Origin: Calocera cornea HHB12733
Taxonomy: Eukaryota > Basidiomycota > Dacrymycetes > Dacrymycetales > Dacrymycetaceae
DNA length: 64,000 nt
Direction: 5' to 3'
Assembly: GCA_001632435.1 (NCBI GenBank)
Contig: KV423984.1
Coordinates: forward strand, 17,296-81,295
The translations under genes were made by a program, and so were the position numbers. Below are positions 11,056 through 22,891 of the stretch, in pieces (the stretch's first letter is position 1; each line of letters starts with the position of its first letter). The notes under the pieces are model-generated. The model ran no database searches and was not told where the DNA came from. It worked only from the letters and a program-made list of their open reading frames with translations.

Positions 11056-12380
11056 TGCTCCTCTGGCGATGTGTATGTTGGAAAAGCAAAAGGGCAAGAA
11101 TCCGAGTGGCAAAGTGGCAAAGAAGCATAGTCGGATACCTGGAGGGTGCGGCTAGGATGTAAGTATCCTTGAATCGAAGCGTGCGGAGGCAATGACTAAA
11201 CCCATTCTATGTTTATCTGCAGATATTTAGATCATGACGGACATCTGAATGCATGTTGCCCAATACAGGGATAAATGATCATGATCCCAAGTCCAGTTTT
11301 GAATCTGATTCCCATCAGCAAGTGGGATAGTTTGAGATTGGCTTGTCTGTAGAGGAGGAGTCCTGTCAAGTCCTGTTGAAGGAACTGCATGCCACTGATG
11401 ATACCGCTGAGGTTGAGACGGCCGGCTTAACCCACTAGCAACTGGCCCCAAAAAGAAGTAAAACATATGACAGGGGGGGCCAATGGGTCTGTTAGAGGTA
11501 TGAGGCATGAATGAGGATTGGGACCAGGCAGGCCGCACAATTTTGCTCTGTGTTGGGTCCCTAGCTTACATAAGCTGGAACTATACAGTACCTAGCGAGG
11601 CGCACGTTGTGCGCCTCTCCTACTTCACATGCCAACAGGGTTATCTGAGAGAAGTGTGTAGGTAGGATGGAAAGGTGTGGGTTGTTGCATATTTTCATCA
11701 TAAATTAACTTCTGGGATTGGACCCATTCTGAGAGCTTGTTTGGATTCTGGCCATAGGCTGACTGTATGTATGCATGTATGTATGTATGCCTTTTGCATG
11801 AAGTAGAGCACTGTATTCAGGACAGAAGCAAGTCACTGAGCCAATGTAGTATGGACAATACACATATGGGGAAGCAGGGCCAAATAAAATCAGCAAGGTG
11901 AATGATACTTCCGCTTCCGGCAGCGGTATGAATATGCTCGGGAGCAAGTCTGTTTTCAGAGACTTCATGACTGCATTACACGAGACCTACTGGCTTTCAC
12001 GGCTTCCTACAATGAGGAGTAAGGAAGCCTAGGCAGCCGTTCTCACTACAGTAATGCAAATTGCACAAACACTTCGAAATCGAGTTTTCTTCCCTCTCCC
12101 ATTAGCACGCGCATCGATATTATTAGCTGCCATCTTCTGATTATCCGTTGGTTCTCGGCTCCGAGCAAGGTGTGCATACGCCACGCGACGTCACTGGGTG
12201 TTCATAGCTCACGTCACCTCCGCCACCCATGAACCCCGGGGTGCGTGATGCCCCGCACTTTGCGCCTTCGCCCCAGGCACCTGAGCCGTTTAAGGCATCC
12301 CACTGGCCAGTCTTGACTCTAATGGCGGTCATGGGTCGACCGGCAGCGAGTGCAACGGACGGGAGAGTGGGGTTGGGAGG
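11056..12380. other. AT-richer spacer, no gene seen
   Basis: No coding block with codon bias or splice support. Base composition drops to around 45% GC, unlike the neighbouring genes. Contains a TATG-type microsatellite at about 11764-11790. It could hold a very old, unrecognisable transposon remnant. The last part is upstream of the G/S/T-rich gene. Confidence 0.5.
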
Positions 12381-12385
12381 AAGAA

Positions 12386-12396
12386 CGTATATATAC
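12386..12396 (+). promoter_or_regulatory. TATA box of the G/S/T-rich protein gene
   Basis: GTATATATAC lies about 95 bp upstream of the ATG at 12485. This spacing suits a TATA-directed start near 12415-12425 and a 5' leader of about 60 nt. A strong TATA box is typical of inducible fungal genes. Confidence 0.55.
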
Positions 12397-12484
12397 CTCA
12401 GGCAACCTGCCAAGAGTCGAATGAACCTGCAACTCTGCAAGAACAACACTTCACTTCGTCTGACCGAATATCGCAATTGCAATA

Positions 12485-13989
12485 ATGTCTTACAACAACA
12501 ACAACACCACCCAGCGCCTGGACGTGCTGGACCCAGGTACGCCCGCAACCCAATGGGCTCAGAATACCGAATCCCTCCTCGGGGGTGCCTCACACTCCTC
12601 CTCTTCCCTTCCCACAACAGCGTCAGCCAACACGGGCTACGACAACTCGAGCACCGACACAACCGCCCTCGCCAACGCGGCCGGGTACCGTTCTGTCGGC
12701 CAGCCCGTCGGGCAGTCGATCGACCAGGCGGCCGAGCGCATCTCCCACAGGGGCGGTGATGATGTTGTGGGCGACGCCGGGAGCGGGCGCGCGGCCGTGG
12801 GAGTGCCGGCGGCGAGGAGCTCGGAGATGAAAACCAGCTCGGAGACGGGAGCGATGGCGGGAGGCGCGAACTACTTGAGCGGCCCGGCCTATGACGATAC
12901 TCAGGGAGGGTACGGGGGGAATACAAGATCAGGTACGTAGCACTCACAACCTGAGCCTCACTTGGCGCTCATCGCCCTCCAGGCTTCTCTGGCAACAACG
13001 CCAGCACCGGCAACACCGGATTTTCCAACACCGGCGGCATCCCCGGGTCATACAACACCACCGCGGGCGAGCTGGGCAACGGCCAGTTCGGCCCGAATGC
13101 ACCGGCGACTGCCGGCACGGAGCGCGGCGGGACATACGGCGGTGCGGCAGGCACCGGAGCTGCTGTGGGTATGGCGGCTGGTGCGGCGGCTGGAGGGCAG
13201 GACAGGTTCGGCGCGGGGTCGAACCCGTTCAGGGATTCCACCAGGCAGGAGGGGTATGCCTCGGGCACTGGCTCAGGCGTCAACAACATGGGCACGAGCG
13301 ATATGACCGCTACTTCTGGGCGTGCCAATGGAGATACGGAAGGCTGGACGGCTGGCGCGGGCGCGGGGCCGACGAACCTCGACGCGTCCAGCACCGCTAG
13401 CACTGCCGGCAGCAACTGGTCCAGCACCAGCACCAACTCCAACATCGGCACCGGCACCAACTCCGGCACCGGGGCGACCACCCTTGCGCCCTCGCAGGTG
13501 AACACGGCTGACCTCATCGGCCCCGAACCCAAGTGGAAGAACGCGTCCGAGGCCACCGCCAACGCCTCGCAAGGCGACTCCCTCCCGCCCGCGGGGATCG
13601 ACACGCAGACCTCGACGGGGGCGATTTCCTCCTCCCCCTCGGCGCGCACGCGCGCGGCCCTGTCCGCCGATCCGGGGAACACGACGACGCACTCGGTGCT
13701 GGGCGGGCAGCCGAAGCAGTCCCAGCCTGGGGAACCGATCGTGGACCCTCTGAGCACGGGGTCGAATGCCGATGGGCAGGCGCAGAGGGGGTTCGGAGGC
13801 GCGCAGGGGCTCGGGACGCAGAGCGGGGTTGGGCAGGGCCAGGGCGGGCTCCAGAGCGGGAGCTCGGACCTTGCGCAGCCTACGGGCGCGGGACTCGCTA
13901 GTGGTGGTGCGGCGGCTGGGGCCCGCGGGGGTGTGAGCGCCGAGCCGAGCGCGAGGACGCAGGCTGCGCTTGGCGGGAGAGCGTACTGA
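12485..13989 (+). CDS. Low-complexity Gly/Ser/Thr/Asn-rich hydrophilic protein (484 residues)
   Basis: Two exons, 12485-12932 and 12983-13989, with exact phase agreement. The protein starts MSYNNNNTTQRLD and is almost free of hydrophobic segments, signal peptide or membrane helices. It is dominated by Gly, Ser, Thr, Ala and Asn with scattered charged residues. Imperfect internal similarity is visible: the sequence SARTRAALSA at about residue 380 is echoed by SARTQAALGG at the C-terminus. No enzymatic motif is seen. Composition resembles stress-associated disordered proteins (LEA- or hydrophilin-like), but I cannot assign a family. The TATA box suggests inducible expression. High GC with C/G-ending codons matches the housekeeping neighbours. 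It ends 350 bp from the convergent DapA-like gene. Confidence 0.75.
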
Positions 13990-14335
13990 TCCACTCGCCC
14001 CGCGCCGGCCCCCTCGACCCCTCGACCCAATAAGGGAAAGCCGAATACTCGAAAGACCAATCTGAACCGAAAACCTGTATCAGTAGCACACGCCAGAATA
14101 AGGAACTGAATTGCTCACGCCCACTCGCGAACGCAGCGATGACGTGCACAGTGGCATAGCAATGAAATGCAATGCACTACGATTGTTCAAGAATGTCTCG
14201 GAGTGACATTGGAAAACGTGAAATTTAAGTAAGGACCAAGGATTTTGGGTGCAGCGGGTACGCGATGCGGGAGAGACGCGCGGTATGGACATATATGCAA
14301 GACGGGTGGAGAGGGGAGGCAAGGAGCGGCTGAGC

Positions 14336-15459
14336 TCAGTGCGGGCCAAACCCATTGGTGAGCGGCTTGCCCTTGCCCTTCTCCTTCTGCTCGAGCGCGT
14401 CGCACGCCCTCGCCACCGCCTCCCGCTCCCTCTCGGCAAGCTCGAGCAGGGGCAGCCTGCACCTGCCCCCGTACCCGTGCACGACCTGCAGCGCCGTTCT
14501 CACGCCCCTGACGCCCGCGCCCTCTATCACGCCTGCGCGCGCGAGGGGCCGCTGGGCACGGCGCGCCTCCTCCAGCTCGTGCATCTTCCAGCCGTCCCAG
14601 ACCCGGAGGAGCTTCTCCGGGCAGACGTTGCCGAGCGGGAGGACGCCGCCCTGTGCGCCGGAGACGAGCGCGGGGAGGAGCTCGTCCGCGCGGGTGCAGA
14701 GGGGCGTGAAGGCCTTTGCGGGGAACTGGGCGGAGAGGGTGGAGCAGAGGGAGGGGGAGGAGGTGAGCAGGCCGACGATGTTCGGGTGCTGGGCGAGGCG
14801 CTGCAGGAGGGGGAGGGAGAACTCGGCCGGCGGGCGCGGGGAGAGGACCAGCGGCAGGGGCGAGTGGTCCGCCACCTGTACACGAGGCGGCAGTGCCGGT
14901 GAGCCGTGGAGGGGAAGGCGGGGGCAGCGCACGCACGTCAAAGTAGAACCCCTCGAGCTCGGCATCGCCCATCGGGGCCTCGCCCGGGCCGAGCAGGGGG
15001 CACTCGACGAGGCAGAACTGGCCGCCCAGCGCCCCGGCCTCCTCGCACAGGTCGATCGTCTCCCACGTGCTTTGCGCGCCGGTGCCGACGATGAGGGGCA
15101 GGTCGTGCGCCGCGTGGTCGGCGAGGGCCGTGTGCGCGTGGGAGAGCAGCTGCGCGCGCTCGGTCCGCGAGAGGTGGGTGGGCTCGCCTGGTGTGGTGTG
15201 TCAGTCTCGGGGCAGCGGGTGGGAGGAGGAGATGTACCGATTGCGTGGTGCAGGACGATGCCTGCGACGCCTGCGTTTGCGAGGCGGAGGAGGTGGGCTG
15301 CGAACGCGGGGAGGTCGAGCTCCTGCCTCGGGCCGGGCTTGAAGAAGCACAGTGTGGGGACGTAGATCCCTGTGAATACGCGGGGGACTGGGTCGGCTGA
15401 TTGGGCGCGGGGGAGGGAGACAGAGAGGGCTCACCGGGAGGGGGCGCGCAGGGGGGCAT
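14336..15459 (-). CDS. DapA/dihydrodipicolinate synthase-fold protein lacking catalytic Lys and Tyr
   Basis: Four exons: 15435-15459, 15238-15369, 14937-15187 and 14336-14875, giving 315 residues, normal for the family. The (beta/alpha)8 aldolase fold is recognisable. GIYVPTLCFF stands for the first strand. AIGEPTHLSRTER replaces G-T-T-G-E-x-x-x-L-T-x-E-E. LIVGTGAQSTWETIDLCE and then HPNIVGLL follow. Active members use a Schiff-base Lys in a G-x-K-x-S/T context and a Tyr in L-Y-N-x-P. Here the Lys position reads Leu (VGLLTSS) and the Tyr site reads VLSPRP. The LPPxYY segment is also replaced (LVECPLLGPGE). So the usual pyruvate aldol chemistry is unlikely. It may be a pseudoenzyme or a member with a changed reaction. 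The gene is uninterrupted with conserved splice phases, so it is probably expressed protein and not a wreck. Divergent from the proteasome gene. Confidence 0.8.
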
Positions 15460-16369
15460 TGTCCTACGTCGGAGTGGCTAACCAAGACGAGCTGTACAGT
15501 TGAGAGTGAGCGATGTACGAGGAGCGCAGGGTGAGGCCGCCGGCCTGTTCATATAACCCACCCACCCGGCCGTCGGAACCCGCGCGACGCCTCGCGCATC
15601 CCTGCGTGCGCCGAGCCCTCTTCACATCATTCGCCCATCAGCACCCACCCTCCCCTCCCCGACCGCGCAGGGATACACGAGTCCGTCATTCGATCACCTC
15701 CCGCCCTTCCCACCTTCCCGAACCGATACCCTGCTTCCCGCACCAGGCTTCGATTTACCGCGATCGCGATCATCGGCCTGCCTTCCTGCCTGCCTGGCGC
15801 CTGCACTGCACTGCACTGCACTGCACATGCTGCCGTGCGCGGTGCGTGCCAAAAGGGTCGCGAGGGGTGCGAACGGCTCGCGAAGATGGGCGAAGCGTGC
15901 CGCGCGTGGTGCCCGGCCGGGGGGGCGCGGCGGGCCGGCGGGGCATGATGGCGAATAGGAGTGGGGGACGGGGCAGCGAGCGTGCGGGATGACTGGACGG
16001 CGTTGGACTCGACCCCGAGCGAGCGGGGCGCGTAGCTTCGAACGTGATTAGACCACTCCAGCACACCCCCACCTCACGCTTCTCCGCGCTCAACGCAGGG
16101 CTTCACACAGATCGGCCCCGATGCTAGCGGCTGTGCTGGCTTGCGTGGGCGCGGGAGGGAGAGAAGACACGGAGGCAGAAAGTCACCCGCGTTACGCGTC
16201 CTTCCCCTCACCGCCGCTGCTCTCGACCGACCGAACGAACGAACGAACGCATACACTCGCCTGCCTGCCCCCATACCCTCTCTTCTCTTTCCACCCGCAT
16301 CCCTGTCATTGTCAATCTCACTCTCCCTATCGCCATCCTATCACCCTTCCGCTGCTCCACTACCCAAGC
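15460..16369. promoter_or_regulatory. Divergent promoter region, DapA-like / PSMA5
   Basis: About 910 bp between two start codons. It carries pyrimidine-rich tracts (15600-15720 and 16250-16365), the second ending just before the PSMA5 ATG as often seen in fungal leaders. It also has two microsatellites: CTGCA x5 at 15801-15826 and a GAAC tract near 16226-16248. No clear TATA box; the proteasome-associated PACE motif of yeasts was not found. Confidence 0.5.
15801..15826. repeat. Microsatellite, 5-bp unit CTGCA
   Basis: Five uninterrupted copies of CTGCA in the spacer upstream of the proteasome gene. Confidence 0.85.
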
Positions 16370-17454
16370 ATGTTCCTCACAAGATCGGAGTATGGTGCGT
16401 CCCCCTCCCCCTCTCCCTCTTCCTCTCCCTCTCCTCGATCGCGGCGCGCGGGGAAGCACGCTGACGGCCTGCAGATCGCGGTGTCAACACCTTCTCCCCC
16501 GAGGGGCGGCTGTTCCAAGGTATGCGAGCACACGATCCCCTCGATCAACCGTATGCTCATCTGCTGCGCAGTGGAGTACGCCATCGAGGCTATCAAAGTA
16601 CGCTCTCCCCTCCCCCTCCTCCCTTGCGCGTCGTCGCCAGGCGCTGACTGCCTTCCCCGCACAGCTCGGCTCCACAACCGTCGGCATCCGCACGCCCACG
16701 GGCGTCGTGCTGGGCGTCGAGAAGCGCGTGCAGTCGCCCCTGCTCGAGTCCTCCAGCATCGAGAAGATCATGGAGATCGACACCCACCTCGGGTGCGCCA
16801 TGTCCGGCCTGACGGCTGACGCGCGGACCATGATCGACCATGCGCGCGTGACGAGCCAGAACCACGCGTTCACGTTCGACGAGAAGATCAAGGTGGAGAG
16901 CGTCACCCAGGCGGTGTGCGACCTCGCCCTCAGGTTCGGCGAGAGCATGGAGAACGAGGACGCGATGATGGTGCGTCCGCTTTCCCCCCACCTCTTTCCC
17001 CCGTGTGACTGACTGACGTGCGCGCTTTCTGAGGACAGTCACGCCCCTTCGGCGTCGCCCTCCTCATCGCGGGCATCGACGAGCTCGGACCGCAGCTGTA
17101 CCACACAGACCCCTCCGGCACGTTCGTAAAGTACGAGGCCAAGGCGATCGGCTCGGGCTCCGAGGCCGCGCAGGCTGAGCTGCAGGACAAGTACCACAAA
17201 GTGCGTCTCTGCCCCTCTTTCCAATGGTCCTACATCCTATCCTATCCTATTGTTATGGGGCATTGGAGCGGAGCTGATGCGCGCCGCAGAGCATGGAGAT
17301 CAAAGACGCGCAGATCCTGACGCTGCGCGTGCTCAAGCAGGTCATGGAGGAGAAGCTGGACCAGCACAACGTCCAGCTCGCCCAGGTCACCGTCGAGAGG
17401 GGGTTCGAGATCCTGAGCGATGCGCAGCTCAAGGAGGCGATTGACGCTATGTAG
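16370..17454 (+). CDS. PUP2: 20S proteasome subunit alpha-5
   Basis: Six exons: 16370-16394, 16475-16519, 16572-16597, 16665-16970, 17039-17200 and 17290-17454. They give exactly 242 residues. The N-terminus [20 protein letters not shown] carries the proteasome alpha signature ([25 protein letters not shown]) across three tiny exons. Next come STTVGIRT and GVVLGVEKR. The long exon holds the H-L-G-C-A-M-S-G segment and the [19 protein letters not shown] helix. [14 protein letters not shown] and the C-terminal helices follow. Alpha-5 sits in the outer ring of the 20S core, helps gate the channel and binds 19S regulators. It is not proteolytic itself. Essential in all eukaryotes studied. Symbol as in budding yeast (PSMA5 in animals). 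Its 3' end faces the RidA gene, 266 bp away. Confidence 0.95.
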
Positions 17455-17720
17455 TCTACGAGTGGGTACTGTAATGCAAGTCGTGATCATCCATATCTGC
17501 GCCGGGTCGAGTCGGCAAAGCGAGCCGGTGCTGGCGGGATATGCCAGGTTACAACATTCCAGTCCGACTCGAGTCAACGACGTTTCATTCTTTCATTTCA
17601 TTCTATTCAACTACATGCAGATCTCGATGCCGATCACAGGCCGAGCCATCCTACCCAAACTTAGTTCATTCATGTCCATGCACGCGATCCAGCACGATCA
17701 ACGCACCTCATCCCATCCAC

Positions 17721-18443
17721 CTATTTGAGCGCAGCCACGCACTCGATCTCGACCATGACGTCGCGGGGCAGGCGGGCGACCTGGATGGCCGTCCGCGCGG
17801 GCTTGGCATCGCCGAAGAACTCACCGTACACCTCGTTCATCGCGTTGAAGTTGTTCATGTCGCTGAGGAAGACCTGGGGTGGCGTGTTAGCACTGGCTCG
17901 AGCCGACCACCGCGGGGCTGTCTTGTCCTGCTCTCCTGCTCCTGCCGCCTGATCGCCAGGTACAGCAACCAAGGCAGTGGGAGAAGTGGAGAAGTGGAGA
18001 CGGCGCAAGTCCCGGTGGGCACATAGATGCAGCACGAGCACGCACAGTAGTCTTAAGCACCAGGTCGATCCCGCTCCCCGCGCCGTCCAGGACGACCTTG
18101 AGGTTCGTCAAGCTCTCCTTGACCTGCTCCCTGATCCCGCCCTCGACAATGTTCCCCGTCTTGCCGACGGTGGGGATCTGCCCGGACACGTACAGCGTGC
18201 CGTTCAGCGCGACCGCGTGCGAGTAGGGCGCGGCGGGCGCGGGGGCCTCTGCGGGCCCGGGTCAGCTCTCACTCTCTCTCCTGGGCGCGGGCGGGGTGGG
18301 AGCAAGGGAGGCGCACCGGAGACCATGATACGCTTGACGGACATGTTGCGGGATTGGCTTTGCGGTATGAGGGTGCGGAGTGTGCTGGTGGGTGATGGAC
18401 GGCGAGCGAGGGCACGAGAGGCGAGCAGGACTGGTCGGAGCAT
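17721..18443 (-). CDS. RidA/YjgF/UK114 family, probably mitochondrial
   Basis: Three exons: 18317-18443, 18046-18248 and 17721-17873, giving 160 residues. The mature part (from about residue 36) matches the family: [20 protein letters not shown], then [12 protein letters not shown] and [20 protein letters not shown]. It ends [20 protein letters not shown], with the conserved Arg of the ligand site in ARTA. RidA trimers hydrolyse reactive enamine/imine intermediates from PLP enzymes such as threonine dehydratase. The first 35 residues ([17 protein letters not shown]...) are Arg/Ser-rich without acids, typical of a mitochondrial presequence, as in yeast Mmf1. A second Met (NMSVKR) could start a cytosolic form from the same gene, as Hmf1 is separate in yeast. 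Confidence 0.92.
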
Positions 18444-18908
18444 TTGGGGAGGGCGGGAGGGGACAGCGTGCGCTGATAGCGTGCCGGGCGGAAGCAGTCG
18501 AGGTATGGGGCTTTACATATGGAACCTCAGGGTGGAGGGCGTCCATCCCATACAGTACGACCCAGACTCTCCACCAAGGCTCCGGCGTATCCTACTTCAT
18601 CAAAACGGTGCTATGTACTGTTGCCACGGCCAATACTTGCTCCGCTTTCCACGCCTTCTCCATGCCCTGTTGATGCTGTCCCCTTAGACGTCACATGCGT
18701 ATGCTGAGAGTCGAATCTCTGAGCATTACAAACTAAATACTGACCACCAGCTCGCCCTGTTTGAGTGAATCGAGCTATGACTTTGATCCCTCTACTGAAT
18801 TTAAGCGGCGGCGTCTGTTCATCCTGTCACATGCTTGCCAAGGAAGCTGCGTTTCTCGCGGTGACGGGCTCACTGGGAGACCACCATCACGTTGCTTCCA
18901 AAGAGGAC
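18444..18908. other. Spacer, no gene seen
   Basis: Lies between the RidA start and the 3' end of NLR-B. It should contain the RidA promoter. No TATA box close to the start and no coding block were recognised. Confidence 0.45.
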
Positions 18909-21900
18909 TCAACATTTTGATTCAATGTCGTTCAAAGTGGCTCTGCATCTCTCCACATCCATGGCACATCCGATGCTCTCGTAGATCTCCAGAGCCTCGT
19001 ACAGCTTGTCAATAGCCTCTCTATTGTTGCCTTGGTTGTAGGACGCTGTCCCAAGGGCACTCTTGCAGCTTGCAATGCCGTATCGGTCGCCAATGGTTGT
19101 GAACATTGCCACAGCCTCTTCAAGTTTTCCTGTGGCCTCTTCGTAATGACCGCGCGCTGCCAAGATGCATCCCAAAGCCCGACTACATTGTGCTGTGCCG
19201 GTTTGGTATCCGAGCGAGGTAAACACACCTGCTGCCTCATTCAGTTGTTCAGCTGCTAGTTCCAGCTTGCCTTGACTTCGCAGTACGTTTCCAATGCACT
19301 GCATACATCGTCCAACACCAAGCGGGCTGATGATCGTCTGAAACACAAGCTGTGCTTCTCGGAATAGCTCGATCGCTTGGTCATAGTCCTCTTGCATTCG
19401 GAGAATGTTTCCCTTGCTGACGAGGCATTCTGCCGCACCATGTTGGTATCCACCTGCCGTGAATGCATCTCTTGCCTTTTCTAAGTTCTCAAGGGCGACA
19501 TCATGTCTACCTTGAGAGTATAACACATCTCCAAGACTCTGCTTACATTGAGCAGCCCCAAAGCTATTTCCGATCGTGTCAAAAATAGTTGCAGCCTGCT
19601 CGAGCAGGGTCACTGAAGCATCCAACTGATTTTGCACAGAGAGTACAACACCCAAGGAGCGAAGACAGTTAGCAACCCCTCCACGGGGTTGCCTATTGCC
19701 TCAAAAATCTTCATGGCTTCTTGCACTCTTGGTACGACCTCTTCATACTTGTTTTGCCTATAGAACAGGTAGCCGATGCTCTCGATGCACTCCGCAACAC
19801 CAGTACGGTCATGAAGTGTCTTGAAGATCGCTTCAGCTTCTTGAAACTGCGACATTGCTTCCTCGAAACGATTCTGTAGACGAAAGATGGAACCTCGACT
19901 CCACGTACACCGGGCCACCCACTGAGAGGCACCAATTGCTTCAAACGCGGCTTTGGCTTGCCCAAATTCTTCTGCAGCCTCAACATGACGACTTTGCATA
20001 CGTAGCACCTCTCCTAAAGACCATGTACATTTCGCAGCACGAAGTCGTCTACTAGTGCCAAGTGCCTGGTATTGCTCTTTTGCCTGTTTCAGCAGCTCTA
20101 AGGCCAGATCGTATCTTCCCTGCACTCGCAGGATATCTCCCAATGCCCGCAAGCAATTTGTAACACCAAGCTGGTCATTCAGAGCACTGAATGTGGTCTT
20201 TGCCTCCTCTAGCTTTTCCACGGCCTCCTTATAGCGATGTTGAAAATACAATGCCAAGGACATTTCCATAAGGCATGCGGCAGCCAATCCCTCATCTTTG
20301 ATCACATCGAAGCTCTTTCTGGCCGTCACCAATTCAGCAACTGCCTGGGGGAATTGTTCCATTTGCAAATAGGCCGCTCCCAAGCTTTGTCGGAGGTTTC
20401 CAGAAATTCGATGGACCTGGAATTTGACAGCTCTATCATTTGCTGCTTTCAGCAATGGTACACAATCCCCAGCTCGTGTAAGCGAGGCAAAGCTTGCCAA
20501 CTCAGTCGTTGCCTTGGACAACGCATCGAGGACAACACGATTGAGATCGGTTTCCCAGAACTGCAGAAGCACCGAGGTGACGTTCAAGAACTCCTCTACT
20601 CCGATCGTTACAGTTTCTTGATCGGGTTCTTCATCAAAGCATGCAAGCTGCCTCGCTAGCTCCATAGACCAGTTCCTGAGGTCGGAAAGACACGGACTGG
20701 TAGGCGGGTGACTCTGGATGATAAAGTCCCGAACAGGAGCCAGTACTTTCAGGCGCCGATGTTGCAAATCAACCAGTGCAACCTGTTGCAGCGTTCTGAT
20801 TGCTGTGTCCAATCCTTGGAGGGAAGGTAAAATGTCGTACACAGCGGCAGTGTCTAAGCCTCCAGGGAGAAGACACAAAATTGACAGCAGTGTTGCGGCT
20901 TCCGGATGCTCCTGCATTGTGAGTGACTTAAGCGACAGGTCAATTGAGATCTCGAGACTGGTTCCGCGTCTATTCCTCCCACGTCGTAAGAGGCGAGTCT
21001 TCTCCTTCTCATAAGCTTTACGAAGTTCCACCACCGGCAACACTTGACCTTGGTACCCCATCAGCGTGATTGCCAATGGTAGACCATCTAGCAGCGATAA
21101 CAAGGGATCGACCTCAAGCGGTGCCTCTTCGCGATGACTAATAACGCGGAAGAGCGTGCGGGCCACCTCTAGATTGAGTGGTCGTAACGGTGGCATTACA
21201 GGTAAGGTCCAATTAACGCCAGCTGGACGAACCGTGCCTCGCATAGTCACAATCAATGACAGATGATTGATGGTGGATAGCTTTGAAAGTAGTTCCTCCA
21301 CAGCACATTGGTCCTCTGAGTCCCACGCCGACTCAAAGTTGTCCAACAATAGAAGGATTGGCCTTGTGTCAGATAATAAATACTCCCATATGACCCGAAA
21401 CGGGTCCTCCGTCTCCATCACATTGATTGCCCTAGCAAGAAGTGATGAAACAATGGCATTTGCAGAACCGATTCCGTCACAGGCCAGGAAGAGCCGACCT
21501 GAGGAAAACTTCCTGGCAATCCGTACATCGTGCAGAAGAGCAATAGCAAGTGTGGTCTTCCCCATTCCTCCTGGTCCCAATATCGCCAGATGAGCGGAAC
21601 TGTTGCAGAGCAGTGCTTGGGCCATTCCATCGACTTCGTCCTCTCTGCCAAAGAAGACGTCGGGTTTCGGTGGTAACTGTGTGGTCCACTGGTCAGATGG
21701 ACTGTGCTGCTGATGAGTCCCGTCTTGGTAGCTACTGGAGGAGATATACCGTTCATAGAAATGCCCCATTCCGTCCTGGGAGAGCAGAGGACAGATAAGG
21801 CACTGTCACAGATACAAGCTACCTGACTCACTGGTCCACCGGTCATCACTTCACGATGTAAGAGCGGCAATGTGGAAAGGGTGGATAACTGCATGGTGTA

Positions 21901-22506
21901 AGTGAACTATTTGCTGCTTTATCTCTCTAGCTCACATTGATTGACTTCTGCAGATCATTCAGCCAGCCATGGAAACCTGCAAGCTCTTGGGATAACGGAA
22001 AGAATTGAATGATGCGCTGTACAAGACTTTGGGTAGCTATTCGCTGGAAGAACTGCACCAAAGCTGCTCCGAATCTGCGGCCATTGTGAGATGCCGTGGA
22101 GAGTACAGAGGGTAGCTCTCACTCAGTAAGAGTTTCTATGTTATCAAGTCCGCTGTTGCGTCCGGAAACACCAGGTATGTGTTCGAGAAGGTTCTCGGTC
22201 ATATCCACGAAACGAGCTACCAGCTGCTTGCATTCCTGTAGTTGCGGCATTCGGCCGGCCTATTGCGTTAGGTGAGTGCTTATGCACACTTTACAGAATG
22301 AGCGGACACACCTTTGTCAGTTTGATCAGCTGTGTTCGAATATCGACCAGCTTTTGTTTTGCTTGCCCCGACCAGTCCCCTTCAGACGACTGTCTAGATG
22401 ACAGTCCATCTGCATCCAACGGCAGGCTGCCAGGCTGACCAGCGCTGTTCACCAGCGGGATTGTCGGATTATGCGAGAGTGAGGGTCTCCCAGGGGTTAA
22501 CGACAT
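18909..22506 (-). pseudogene. NLR-B: helical domain/NB-ARC/TPR receptor with a 1-nt frameshift
   Basis: Exons (minus): 22312-22506, 22123-22235, 21936-22074, 21823-21888 and 18909-21775. The first four exons encode about 170 residues: a Pro/Ser-rich start (MSLTPGRPSLSHN) and then amphipathic helices (ARFVDMTENLLEHIPG, LVQFFQRIATQSLVQR) that align with NLR-E. NB-ARC motifs follow: VFFGREDEVDG, P-loop LGPGGMGKTTLA, Walker B PILLLLDNFESAWD, VTMRGTVRP, and LDGLPLAITLMGYQGQ. The winged-helix region contains LLSILCLLPGG. About twelve TPR units of 40 residues make up the rest. In unit 7 the frame breaks after EAIGNP. The homologous continuation (CLRSLGVVLSVQNQ) is in the next frame. The break is at the G-run 19685-19688 (C-run on the coding strand), where one base seems missing. 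The last stop is at 18909. Either inactivated or mis-sequenced at one site. Confidence 0.78.
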
Positions 22507-22891
22507 ACCAAGGCAGAAGGGGAGGGAATATGTCCTGTCAAAGCTAGACAATCTGCGAGGGGGAAACTAAGATGGAAGCACACAGCGGACAGCGGGAAAA
22601 GGGGCATATATATGTTTGAGCCTGGGCAAACGCTGAAGCGCCTACCATGCCATGTGCATCAGTGTCCCAAGAGATCGATACAGCGTAATACCTACTGAAG
22701 CACCTCCGAGGGGGAGTTCGCCATCGACTGTGGCACGAGATTGATGTACCTGATTAGGGTGGAACTAGATGGGCGCAGGCGCCGTCTCGATTCAGCTCGG
22801 CACTCTAAATCGATAGCTAAAGGGCGACACTGATCTGGGTCAATCGCCCACTCCTCCCACGGCTTGTGAGGAGCGCCGTCTTCTCCGCCTG

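Noticed and set aside
12141..12947. 268-codon minus-strand ORF
   Set aside because: Arg/Pro/Ser-rich antisense of the first exon of the disordered protein; crosses its TATA box and start.
14355..15365. 336-codon plus-strand ORF
   Set aside because: Antisense to the DapA-like gene. Composition is a GC-rich shadow (Arg/Ala/Gly) with no domain, and the minus strand has homology and matching splice phases.
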